Part shown: positions 7,642 to 15,392 of the stretch, in pieces
How positions within the stretch are numbered: the stretch's first letter is position 1
Layout of the letters: every line of letters starts with the position of its first letter
NCBI RefSeq assembly: GCF_900451095.1
Contig: NZ_UGHV01000001.1
Location: forward strand, 620,001-684,000
Direction of reading: 5' to 3'
DNA: 64,000 nt
Origin: Helicobacter canis
Lineage (GTDB): Bacteria; Campylobacterota; Campylobacteria; Campylobacterales; Helicobacteraceae
Program-made: the position numbers and the translations under genes
Notes under the pieces: model-generated
Told to the model about the DNA's origin: nothing
Database searches by the model: none
What the model saw: the letters and a program-made list of their open reading frames with translations, nothing else

Positions 7642-9579
7642 TCACCATAGATTCTGCTCAGTAGGCGCGCTTGATGCGCTAGGAAGCGGAGAGGTTGTCG
7701 TGTAGTAGAATTTATACTTATCAAGCATTTTTGAGCTGACATTCTCTGGCACGACAAACTTCTTGCGCTGGGCGGGATCAAGCCGCAAGACATTGCCTAT
7801 AAACTCCGCAAACACCGGTGCTGTTACAAGCCCTGCGCTCTCATACTGCCCTATGGGCTTAGAATCATCTCGTCCAAACCACACGATAGCTTGCACATCT
7901 GGTGTAAAACCGCAAAACCAAAAATCTACATTGTTGTTGGTCGTGCCTGTCTTGCCTGCGACTTCTATGCCATTGACTCTTGCACGCCTGCCTGTGCCAT
8001 TTGCCACCACCTCGCGCATAATTGATATACCCAAAAACGCCTGTTCAGGCGAAGTTATAGTTGTCTGCTGTGTATCATAGGTAAAAACATTGCCGTTTAT
8101 ATCAATCACACTATCGATCAAGATAGGATCCACGCGCGTGCCATAGTTTGAAAATATCGAGTAGGCACGCGCTAGCATAAGTGGCGTGGCATTCAAGCTA
8201 CCAATGGCGATTGTCATATCTGTGTTTAGATCTTTAAACCCATACTCAAGCAAGCCGTTATAAATCGCGCTAAACCCCACAAGCTGCACGATATTAAGTG
8301 TGGCAAGATTGCGTGAGAACATCAATGCCTCTTGCAAGGTGATAAGCCCACGGAAAGATTTATCGACATTGCCCGCGCGATAGCCATCAAAATCCCTTGC
8401 TGCATCTGGGACTTTTGTCGCGGTGGAGTAGCCTTTGTCAAGGGCTATTTGGTAGATAAATGGCTTGACACTGCTGCCGATTTGGCGGTTTGCATCGGTG
8501 GCGCGATTAAAGGGGCTTTTGGCAAAATCCACGCCACCCACAAGGGCTAGAATCTTGCCCGTGCGCGTATCAGTAACGACCATCGCACCATTAAATGTAT
8601 CTGTTTTGCTCTGCTCATCTTGCTCTTGCGCGTTAGCATTTTTGGAGACTTTTTGCAATCGCTCTTGTATGCCGTTGTAGCCATTGATTAGGGCTTGCTG
8701 GGCTAGGGCTTGGTATTCTAAATCGATATTAAGCTTAATGGTATAGCCACCGGTTTTAATATCTTTGATATTACTAAGCTGGCGAAGCGCGAAATCCGTA
8801 ACATAGGGTGCGATATTTTGCGTCAAGGTTTGATTATACACAACAGGCACTTCTGCAAGTGCGGCTTGGGCGTATTCCTTAGAGATCCAGCCTAAGTCAT
8901 ACATTCTACGGATCACATCATTTGCACGCGCTAGTGAAAAATCTATGCGCTTTGTGGGATCATACACGCTAGGGGCATTGGGCAGCCCTACTAGCATAGC
9001 GATTTCTTTAAGACTTAGCATAGATAAAGGCTTTTTGAAATACCCCATAGCAGCGGTTTTCACGCCGTGATAGCCGTGCCCGAAAAACACTTCATTTAAA
9101 TAAATCTCTAAAATCTGCTCTTTGCTTAGCACACGCTCGACTTGGATTGTGAGCAGGGCTTCTTTGATCTTACGGCTAAAGGTGCGCTCGCGTGTGAGTA
9201 TGACATTTTTGACAAGCTGCTGGGTAAGCGTGCTACCCCCCTCGCCAAAACGACCACTTTTGATATTTTTAATCATCGCGCGGATAATGGCATCATAATT
9301 GATCCCACTATGCTCGAAAAATAGCGTATCTTCTATGGCAAGCAGTGCTTCTATCATACGCGGCGGGATCTCATCAAACTTCGCATAGAATCGAAACTCT
9401 GTGTCAAAGACATTGGCTATTAGGCGGTTTTTCCTATCATAGATCTGGCTTGCAAGCTTGGGGGTATAGTGCTTGACCTTGTCAATGTCAGTGCTTAAGT
9501 CCTTATACAAAAGCACAATATAAGAGACTCCAACAAGACTTGTAAGAATAACAAGAGAGAAAAAAGCTTTTTTAATCAT
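7642..9579 (-). CDS. pbp1A: Penicillin-binding protein 1A, bifunctional transglycosylase/transpeptidase
   Basis: This class A PBP polymerises glycan strands and cross-links peptides in the periplasm. The start chosen is the ATG giving MIKKAFFSLVILTSLVGVSY, preceded by AGGA; a start nine codons upstream adds only MLAALESRI. After the membrane anchor the transglycosylase domain shows the catalytic EDTLFFEHSGI, then GGSTLTQQLVKN and IYLNEVFFG. The transpeptidase has SSVKPF (SxxK), SRN and KTGTTNN. The length, 645 residues, is normal for Helicobacter. It follows the TlpD-type gene by 44 bp. Repeat modules do not enter it. Confidence 0.95.
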   Translation of the reverse strand: MIKKAFFSLVILTSLVGVSYIVLLYKDLSTDIDKVKHYTPKLASQIYDRKNRLIANVFDTEFRFYAKFDEIPPRMIEALLAIEDTLFFEHSGINYDAIIRAMIKNIKSGRFGEGGSTLTQQLVKNVILTRERTFSRKIKEALLTIQVERVLSKEQILEIYLNEVFFGHGYHGVKTAAMGYFKKPLSMLSLKEIAMLVGLPNAPSVYDPTKRIDFSLARANDVIRRMYDLGWISKEYAQAALAEVPVVYNQTLTQNIAPYVTDFALRQLSNIKDIKTGGYTIKLNIDLEYQALAQQALINGYNGIQERLQKVSKNANAQEQDEQSKTDTFNGAMVVTDTRTGKILALVGGVDFAKSPFNRATDANRQIGSSVKPFIYQIALDKGYSTATKVPDAARDFDGYRAGNVDKSFRGLITLQEALMFSRNLATLNIVQLVGFSAIYNGLLEYGFKDLNTDMTIAIGSLNATPLMLARAYSIFSNYGTRVDPILIDSVIDINGNVFTYDTQQTTITSPEQAFLGISIMREVVANGTGRRARVNGIEVAGKTGTTNNNVDFWFCGFTPDVQAIVWFGRDDSKPIGQYESAGLVTAPVFAEFIGNVLRLDPAQRKKFVVPENVSSKMLDKYKFYYTTTSPLPSASSAPTEQNLW

Positions 9580-9623
9580 AATCCTACTTTCAAGAGCTGC
9601 AAGCACCAGCAGAATCTGCTAGG

Positions 9624-10991
9624 CTAGTCTTGTGGGTTTGTCTCATCAGCAGGTTGTTCATCTTGGATAGTGTGTGGAGCAGATGTATCGCAGTTTTTGA
9701 TATATGTTTTGATTTGTGCAACTTTTTCTGCGAGCATTTCATCGATACTTGCCATAACGCCTTCAGAGCCTCTCTCCATAGCAGAGATTTTTGTGTCGAT
9801 GAGAGATTTTGGCGTGGCTTTAGTTGTATCAAGCAGGCTTTGGGCAAGTGCATTAGCTTCATCATGCACAGTAGCGTGGAAAGCATCGACTTTCTTATAC
9901 CCCAATGTCTCGCTAAAGTTTGCTTTGCCATCGCCTTCAAAATACCACTTCCCAAGTCGGCAAGCAGTATGGGGGACTTGATTAAAGCTATCAGATACGC
10001 CAAAGAGTAGGGCGTAGAGATTGTTTTTGAACACAGTGTGGTCAAGCTTGGCAAGTGTGCAGAAAATCTGGCTATCGCAAATATTGACAGCGTGTTTAGC
10101 AAGCCTTGCGGATACAAGCGTTTGGTTTGCCATTGAGTAGATCTCATCAATGCCAGATTTGACCTCTTGGGTAAAGCCAGCGGTCTCTTCGGTGCTTGTT
10201 TGAATATCGCTTGCTTCTTGCTGCATAGATTTTACAACTATGGCGATTTCTTTGGTGGCTTTTTGTGTCTTTTCTGCTAGCTTGCGAACTTCATCAGCGA
10301 CAACGGCAAAGCCTCTGCCGTGCTCTCCTGCTCTAGCGGCTTCGATAGCGGCATTTAGGGCTAGGAGATTGGTCTGCTCGGCAATATCATCAATCAGTGA
10401 GACAACATTGGTGATTTCATTGCTACGCTGGGCAAGTGAAGCTACAAGCTCGGTGGCATTTTGCATTCTCTCATAAAGAGAATTGATACTTTGCTCGACA
10501 TTTTCGCTTCTTTGGCGCACCTCAAAGCTCACTTGCTCATTTTCTGCTGCTTTGGTGGAGAGCAGACCTGTCTCTTCAAGGATCTTTTGCAAAGCGGCTT
10601 GTGTCCCCATAATGCCATCTTTAAGGCTTTTGTGATACACGGCAAAGAGATCAACTCCGCCATCGCCTTTATCACATCTAGGATTCATCTCGACAAATCG
10701 ATAAAAAGTCGCGCCATCGATGGTCTCACTTTTTATGCGCAAGCTATGAGTTTGTGTTGATACATATTCTTGACCGGGCTTAAGCACATCGACAATTTGA
10801 TCAAGGTCAGGAAAGCTTTGAGCGATGTTGTTTTGGAAAGCGATCTCGCCATTTTTCACCCCTATAAGTGCCTCTTCAAAGGAAAAGCTCGCTATTTTCT
10901 TAAAATGCTCAACCTGCTCTCTTAGCTTTCTTATTTCTTCTTCTTGTTTTTGTAGAGTTAATTTCATCTCCCTATTTGTGCCGCCAAACAT
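9624..10991 (-). CDS. tlpD: Cytoplasmic methyl-accepting chemotaxis protein with C-terminal CZB zinc domain (TlpD-like)
   Basis: A soluble chemoreceptor of 455 residues without membrane helices. It has an N-terminal coiled coil (residues ~5-35), an unclassified sensor region, an MCP signalling hairpin at about 180-290 with the tip [18 protein letters not shown], and a CZB domain from about 300. The CZB zinc ligands are visible as LDHTVFK, CRLGKWY and [10 protein letters not shown]. In H. pylori TlpD this domain links receptor activity to oxidative stress and hypochlorous acid sensing. It is divergent from fur, with its own -10 box, and precedes pbp1A. Confidence 0.88.
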   Translation of the reverse strand: MFGGTNREMKLTLQKQEEEIRKLREQVEHFKKIASFSFEEALIGVKNGEIAFQNNIAQSFPDLDQIVDVLKPGQEYVSTQTHSLRIKSETIDGATFYRFVEMNPRCDKGDGGVDLFAVYHKSLKDGIMGTQAALQKILEETGLLSTKAAENEQVSFEVRQRSENVEQSINSLYERMQNATELVASLAQRSNEITNVVSLIDDIAEQTNLLALNAAIEAARAGEHGRGFAVVADEVRKLAEKTQKATKEIAIVVKSMQQEASDIQTSTEETAGFTQEVKSGIDEIYSMANQTLVSARLAKHAVNICDSQIFCTLAKLDHTVFKNNLYALLFGVSDSFNQVPHTACRLGKWYFEGDGKANFSETLGYKKVDAFHATVHDEANALAQSLLDTTKATPKSLIDTKISAMERGSEGVMASIDEMLAEKVAQIKTYIKNCDTSAPHTIQDEQPADETNPQD

Positions 10992-11029
10992 TGTCTAACC
11001 CCTTGATATGATCTCTTTAAAAAACGCCG

Positions 11030-11035
11030 ATTATA
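11030..11035 (-). promoter_or_regulatory. -10 box of the tlpD-like gene
   Basis: TATAAT on the minus strand, 39 bp before the ATG at 10991, in the divergent region shared with fur. Confidence 0.5.
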
Positions 11036-11079
11036 GCCTATCAAATCTTAAAAAGTTTTTTTATTTGCAAAAATTAAAC

Positions 11080-11085
11080 TATAAT
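11080..11085 (+). promoter_or_regulatory. -10 box of fur
   Basis: TATAAT on the plus strand within a very AT-rich stretch, 38 bp before the fur start. Fur often controls its own promoter in Helicobacter, and the AT-rich region 11041-11085 could hold such sites, but I could not define a clear box. Confidence 0.6.
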
Positions 11086-11122
11086 TCCCACAATGTATTT
11101 GATATTGCGAGGTTGTTTAATT

Positions 11123-11587
11123 ATGAAAGTGAAAAATCGTCTTGAGACATTAGAATCTATCTTAGAGCGGCTGCGATTTTCTATCCGCCAAAATGGGTTG
11201 AAAAACTCCAAACAACGCGAAGAGATCATAAGCGTGCTTTACAAAAGCGGCACCCACCTAAGCCCTGAAGAAATCGCGGCAAACTTGCGCCAGCGTGATA
11301 AATCTACAAGTATTTCTTCTGTGTATAGGATTCTAGGATTTTTGGAAAAAGAGCGTTTCATCACCGCGCTAGAGCCGGGCAAGACAGGCAAACGCTATGA
11401 AATCGCAGCAAAGGAGCATCACGATCACATCATTTGCCTGCATTGTGGGGATATTCAAGAGTTTGTCGATGAAGAGATAGAAGCTCGCCAAATCCAAGTA
11501 GCTAGTGCCTACAAAGCCAAGCTTGTAAGCCACGATATGCGCCTATTTGTCATCTGCGATAAATGCCGCCAGCATATCAAAGACTAG
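11123..11587 (+). CDS. fur: Ferric uptake regulator
   Basis: Fur is the iron-responsive repressor. The start is the ATG giving MKVKNRLETLESILERLR, close to the H. pylori N-terminus; an ATG ten codons upstream adds unconserved residues. The winged helix covers about residues 10-90 (NGLKNSKQREEIISVLY, SISSVYRILGFLEKE). The dimer/metal domain has EHHDHIICLHCGDI and the second CxxC in CDKC, which would hold the structural zinc. The 154-residue length is typical. The PAP2 gene follows 12 bp later, so the two are probably cotranscribed. Confidence 0.96.
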   Translation: MKVKNRLETLESILERLRFSIRQNGLKNSKQREEIISVLYKSGTHLSPEEIAANLRQRDKSTSISSVYRILGFLEKERFITALEPGKTGKRYEIAAKEHHDHIICLHCGDIQEFVDEEIEARQIQVASAYKAKLVSHDMRLFVICDKCRQHIKD

Positions 11588-11599
11588 CCGCGTAGCTTA

Positions 11600-12214
11600 A
11601 TGCCTAGAATCCACTTTTTGCATAGCCGCTTTTGTGCGGGGCTGCTACTCTACTTAGCCTTTCTTGTTAGCACTGCTAGCACCGCACACGCTCGCGAGCC
11701 TTTTGAGAAAGTGGGCGATGTGCTAACCCTCGCGCCTGTTGGCGTGCTTATCGTAAGCCTTGGTATGCAAGACTATGAGGGAGCTGTGCAGCTCGCAGCT
11801 GGCTCGCTTGTTACCCAAGGGGTGATAGAAGTGGTCAAAAAGAGCTTTCAATTTGCCCACGATAAGGGCTGGGGGGAGCTAGAGTTTGCCAAACGCCCTT
11901 GCTGCGATGATTGGAAAGGTATGCCAAGCGGACACGCCGGCGGGAGCTTTAGTGCGGCTGGGTTTGTGTATTACCGCTATGGGTGGAAGCCGGCATTGCC
12001 ACTTATCGGGCTTGGGATCATCACTGATGCCTCGCGCGTGGTCGCTAGGAAGCATAGTGTATGGCAGGTGCTTGCCGGAAGTGCGATCGCGTGGGGCGTG
12101 GCGTGGATATTTACCACACCTTATAAGCCTAGGAAGCTTCTAATCACCCCTGATATAGGCACAGATATAGCAGGCAAAGCCACTTATGGACTAAGCCTTA
12201 GCTACTCGTGGTAG
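11600..12214 (+). CDS. PAP2-superfamily lipid phosphatase, exported (LpxE/LpxF-like)
   Basis: A 204-residue membrane/periplasmic phosphatase. A signal peptide ending TASTAHA is followed by the PAP2 motifs: K...RP in FAKRPCCDDWKG, PSGH with the catalytic histidine, and SRVVARKH. Helicobacter relatives remove lipid A phosphates, which raises polymyxin resistance, but the substrate is not shown here. The start ATG is fused to a repeat core (11605-11618), so the first residues MPRIHFLH are repeat-derived and the N-terminus is uncertain. It ends back to back with a glycosyltransferase: the two stop codons are adjacent, with no intergenic base. Confidence 0.82.
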   Translation: MPRIHFLHSRFCAGLLLYLAFLVSTASTAHAREPFEKVGDVLTLAPVGVLIVSLGMQDYEGAVQLAAGSLVTQGVIEVVKKSFQFAHDKGWGELEFAKRPCCDDWKGMPSGHAGGSFSAAGFVYYRYGWKPALPLIGLGIITDASRVVARKHSVWQVLAGSAIAWGVAWIFTTPYKPRKLLITPDIGTDIAGKATYGLSLSYSW

Positions 12215-13471
12215 CTAGTAGTGCTTGCGCTCTAGCGCGATCGCCCTATTGGCAAAATGCGCTTCATACACCGCTAGGGTAAGCTTACTAGATTCTAGGA
12301 TATTGGCATTTTGTGTGGGGGAGTTGTAGCTAGAATCCACTTTTATAGGTTTAGCTAGTAGCCCACAAGTGCGCAAGATCTTTCTATATGCGCGGGAGAA
12401 AAAGTCCTGCCGATAAAAGCGCAGTAAAAAGGCTAGCGTATAGATAGCTAGCCTGCTCGTTTTAGTCCGCTCTATCAAGGCTTTGAGCTGCTGCTCCCCT
12501 AGCGCGTAGTCATCTTGTATGCGTGGGTATTTGCGCCGCTCTTTTACAATAGTGGCTAAAAACATCGTGCTAGCCCACTTTGATCGCCAAAAGGCTTGCG
12601 TTTTCTCATCTTGGAGCATTTTGGCATTAAGCATAGGCTCCCACATCCACATCGTTACGGCAATATCACCTAAAAGCGCGTAGTCTCCGCCAAGCTCCTT
12701 AGCACACTCGATACTATCTTTTGGCAGGATAAAAAGCTCCTTTTCTTTCTGCTTATTGACACCTCCGCCAATGGATTTTGGCGAAGAGCCTATCCAAGTA
12801 AGCGGGATATGTGAGTGGATATAGCACTCCCCTAGACTTGCGATCGCTGCACTAGCAAAGCCATCTGGGCTAGCACTTTTGTAGAAAACGCCATTTTGCC
12901 TAGCTTTGATCTCTGCTATCACATCTCTATGCACCAAAGAGCCGGCATAAATTTGTGGCATAGCGAAAAACCCTTCCGCGCTAAGAAGCGTGGGGATAAA
13001 CTCTTTTTGCGCATTTTTGATGATAAACCTAGGCTCGGCTATGTAGGCGGTTTGAATATCTTTGTAGCTTTCACTACACCCCTCCCAGAAGTAATATGCC
13101 CTAGCACCATTGACAATCCTTATCCCAAGGCTTTTAGCCTGCTCTATCAAGCGATCGCTTAGGTGGAAGAAGTAGGGCTGCACGCCATCATCACTGCCTA
13201 CAATGCTTACCCACTCCCCTTGCGCTTGGGATAAAAGCCACTCATAGTGGCTACTCATCGTGCAAACTTGCGGCGGGCGCATAGCTCGCACCCTCTTATG
13301 TGCGAGTGTTTGCACAAATTCATACGAGCCATCGCTTGAGTAGTTATCACTGACAATGACTTCATAGTCCTCCCTATCGCCTGCTTGCTCTAGCACGCTA
13401 GCTATCGCGTATGGCACAAACTCTTTGCAGTTGCGCACGGGGATTATGATGCTATATTTTATAGTCTGCAT
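12215..13471 (-). CDS. Family 2 glycosyltransferase
   Basis: A GT-A fold transferase of 418 residues that would add a sugar to a lipopolysaccharide or other surface glycan. Seen: YSIIIPVRNCKEFVPYAI, VIVSDNYSSDGSYEF and the metal-binding SIVGSDDG near residue 95. No membrane segment is evident. A short KVDSS...ILESS segment near residue 375 matches the repeat core and may be a small in-frame insertion. It is the last gene of the large minus-strand block. Acceptor and donor are unknown. Confidence 0.85.
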   Translation of the reverse strand: MQTIKYSIIIPVRNCKEFVPYAIASVLEQAGDREDYEVIVSDNYSSDGSYEFVQTLAHKRVRAMRPPQVCTMSSHYEWLLSQAQGEWVSIVGSDDGVQPYFFHLSDRLIEQAKSLGIRIVNGARAYYFWEGCSESYKDIQTAYIAEPRFIIKNAQKEFIPTLLSAEGFFAMPQIYAGSLVHRDVIAEIKARQNGVFYKSASPDGFASAAIASLGECYIHSHIPLTWIGSSPKSIGGGVNKQKEKELFILPKDSIECAKELGGDYALLGDIAVTMWMWEPMLNAKMLQDEKTQAFWRSKWASTMFLATIVKERRKYPRIQDDYALGEQQLKALIERTKTSRLAIYTLAFLLRFYRQDFFSRAYRKILRTCGLLAKPIKVDSSYNSPTQNANILESSKLTLAVYEAHFANRAIALERKHY

Positions 13472-13473
13472 TA

Positions 13474-13830
13474 CTATTCCTTTGGTTTTGGCGTTGGCTT
13501 TTGCGCGCTTTTGTGGGATTCTGCGGCGGGGGCTTGCTCATTATCGCCTAGATAAATCCCTTCGCCCCCGCCTTGAAAACCCCCAAAATCATCGCAAAAT
13601 CCTGCCGCCTGCGAGTCGCTGAAAATTGGGGCGTTGTGGGTAAAAATCCTAGAATCCTGCGCTGGCGTTTTTAGGTTTTGTGCTTCATTCCTAGAATCTA
13701 GCTTTGCTTCCGCCTGCGAGTCGCTTAGGGTTGCGGCGTTCAAGTTAAAATCCTGCCGCCTAACTGCGTTTTGAGAAAACACATTTTGGGCGTTTTTAAT
13801 AATCCTAGAATCCACTTTTTGTTTTTGCAT
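13474..13830 (-). CDS. Repeat-only ORF bridging epimerase and glycosyltransferase
   Basis: A 118-codon open frame made almost wholly of repeat modules (QKVDSRI, RQDFNLNAATLSDSQAE, AKLDSRNEAQNL, GGGEGIYLGDNEQ). No recognisable fold or domain. It begins 10 bp after the epimerase ends and stops 2 bp before the glycosyltransferase starts. It may be translated only as a spacer that keeps ribosomes moving between the two genes, or it may not be a gene. The same modules appear as insertions in real proteins nearby. Confidence 0.45.
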   Translation of the reverse strand: MQKQKVDSRIIKNAQNVFSQNAVRRQDFNLNAATLSDSQAEAKLDSRNEAQNLKTPAQDSRIFTHNAPIFSDSQAAGFCDDFGGFQGGGEGIYLGDNEQAPAAESHKSAQKPTPKPKE

Positions 13831-13840
13831 TGCTACTCCT

Positions 13841-14806
13841 TTACTTTTTAGGTGGTGAAATCACGCGCATAAGCCCAGCTTCTAGGCTGATCTTTGGGGC
13901 ATAGTTAGGCAGCTTGGCAAGCGGCATAAAATGGCGGATTTCTTGGCTGGATTCCCCCCCCCCCCCGTTTGCAGCAAGCTCGCCATCTATGCGATCTACA
14001 CTTATAGGCATTTGGATTGCTGGGATCGCACTTGTGCGCGCGCCAAAATCTAGCGGCAAAGACGCATTAGCTAGGCTCTCAAACACGCTAGCAAGCTCTC
14101 TTAGGCATAAGCGGTTGGTGGATTCTAGGGTGTAGATGGTGCTTGTATGCAGGCAGTCTATGGAGTCTATGGCTAGGGCAAAGCCGCTGATAATATCATC
14201 GATATGGGTGAGATCTAGCACTTGTAGCCCATCGCTCATCGCTAGATTCTGCTTTGGGGGATTGCGCAAAAGATCGCGCCATAGGCTTAGGATCTTGCCC
14301 CTAGGGTCATTCTCTCCATAAGTGTCATAGAGCAAGATATGCACGATTTTTGTCGGCAGAGTCGCGGCATAATGCACGCAAATATCATAAAACGCCTGTT
14401 TGGTCGCGGCGTAGAGATTAAAGGGGCTATAACTGCTAGCATTGGCAAATTGAAAGTAGGAGAGTGTGTTGATAAAAAATCGCGCCGGATAAGTCGCTAG
14501 AGTCTCTAAAATCTGCGTCCCTAGCGTGAGATTTGCCGCGATAAGATTAGTAATCTCCTGCCCTTTGCTACGCCCACTTTGCACAAACGCCGCCAAATGC
14601 ACCACTCCATCGATATTGTGTGTGGCAAAAATCTGTGTCAAAGACTCTATGCTCCCATCATAGTGCGCGATCTTGCAATATGGCGCGATAGCTGTCGTAT
14701 CGCTGCTAGGGCGCACAAGGGCTATGATGTGGAATCGCTCATAGCACGCTTGGATAAAGTGCGAGCCGATGAAGCCGGTGGAGCCGGTGAGCAAGATAGT
14801 TAGCAT
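13841..14806 (-). CDS. NAD-dependent epimerase/dehydratase (extended SDR), with in-frame G13 tract
   Basis: A nucleotide-sugar modifying SDR of 321 residues. It has the Rossmann motif GSTGFIGSHF and the YxxxK catalytic pair in NLYAATKQAF. It could act late in the CDP-dideoxyhexose pathway, for example as a C4 reductase or C2 epimerase. A G13 tract near the 3' end codes NGGGGES and is in frame here, so the C-terminal PNYAPKISLEAGL is produced and the gene is probably ON. Its start overlaps the end of an upstream repeat ORF (TAATG). The exact substrate is undetermined. Confidence 0.82.
   Translation of the reverse strand: MLTILLTGSTGFIGSHFIQACYERFHIIALVRPSSDTTAIAPYCKIAHYDGSIESLTQIFATHNIDGVVHLAAFVQSGRSKGQEITNLIAANLTLGTQILETLATYPARFFINTLSYFQFANASSYSPFNLYAATKQAFYDICVHYAATLPTKIVHILLYDTYGENDPRGKILSLWRDLLRNPPKQNLAMSDGLQVLDLTHIDDIISGFALAIDSIDCLHTSTIYTLESTNRLCLRELASVFESLANASLPLDFGARTSAIPAIQMPISVDRIDGELAANGGGGESSQEIRHFMPLAKLPNYAPKISLEAGLMRVISPPKK
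13954..13966 (-). repeat. G13 tract in epimerase
   Basis: Thirteen C on the plus strand (G in sense), about 43 codons from the 3' end of the epimerase. Sense flanks read AAAC-Gn-AATCC. At 13 the frame is open; a change of one base would replace the C-terminal ~40 residues. Confidence 0.85.
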
Positions 14807-15327
14807 TAGCTAGCCCTTGCTAGTTTGGGCATTAGCTGCTGCTTGGTGGATTCGGCTTTTGGGCTAGAATCGCGGATTTCATCGCCGCGCTGCGTCGATA
14901 GACACCCAAGTCTTATCTCCTTGCGCGGCTTGAAAAACCCCGATTCTATCTCCAAAATCCTAGAATCCTGCGCTGGCGTTTTTAGGTTTTGTGCTTCATT
15001 CCTAGAATCTAGCTTTGCTTCCGCCTGCGAGTCGCTGAAAATTGGGGCGTTGTGGGTAGAAAACCTAGAATCCACTTTTTTATCGTCATTGCGAGCAAGC
15101 GCGGTAGCGATTGCGTGGCAATCCATACATTCTGCGCTAGCAGAATTGACTTCGCTAGAATCCACTTTTGCGGATTTGTGGATCGCCGCGCCTTTCAAGG
15201 CTCGCGATGACAGGGGAGCGGAGTGGATCGCCGCGCCACTGCTAGCGCATTGTCTCGCGATGACAAAATGGGCGTTTGCCCTAGAATCCGCTTTTTTATT
15301 ATGGATCGCTACGCCGTGCTGGGACAA
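14806..15327 (-). CDS. Repeat-only ORF between glycosyltransferase and epimerase
   Basis: A 173-codon open frame of repeat modules (HGVAIHNKKADSR, IHKSAKVDSS, SASAECMDCHAIATALARND, AKLDSRNEAQNL, PRKEIRLGCLSTQRGDEI). It has no domain, and its only obvious start is a TTG. Its end overlaps the epimerase ATG by one base. If the upstream C tract at 15398-15410 gained one base, the 767-residue glycosyltransferase would read straight into this frame, giving one protein of about 965 residues. It is therefore better seen as a conditional extension than as an independent gene. Confidence 0.4.
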   Translation of the reverse strand: MSQHGVAIHNKKADSRANAHFVIARQCASSGAAIHSAPLSSRALKGAAIHKSAKVDSSEVNSASAECMDCHAIATALARNDDKKVDSRFSTHNAPIFSDSQAEAKLDSRNEAQNLKTPAQDSRILEIESGFFKPRKEIRLGCLSTQRGDEIRDSSPKAESTKQQLMPKLARAS

Positions 15328-15392
15328 GCCTCGCGATGATAAAACTCGCGATGATAAAAAAGGATCTACAAAAACTCGACTAAAAAGAAGAT

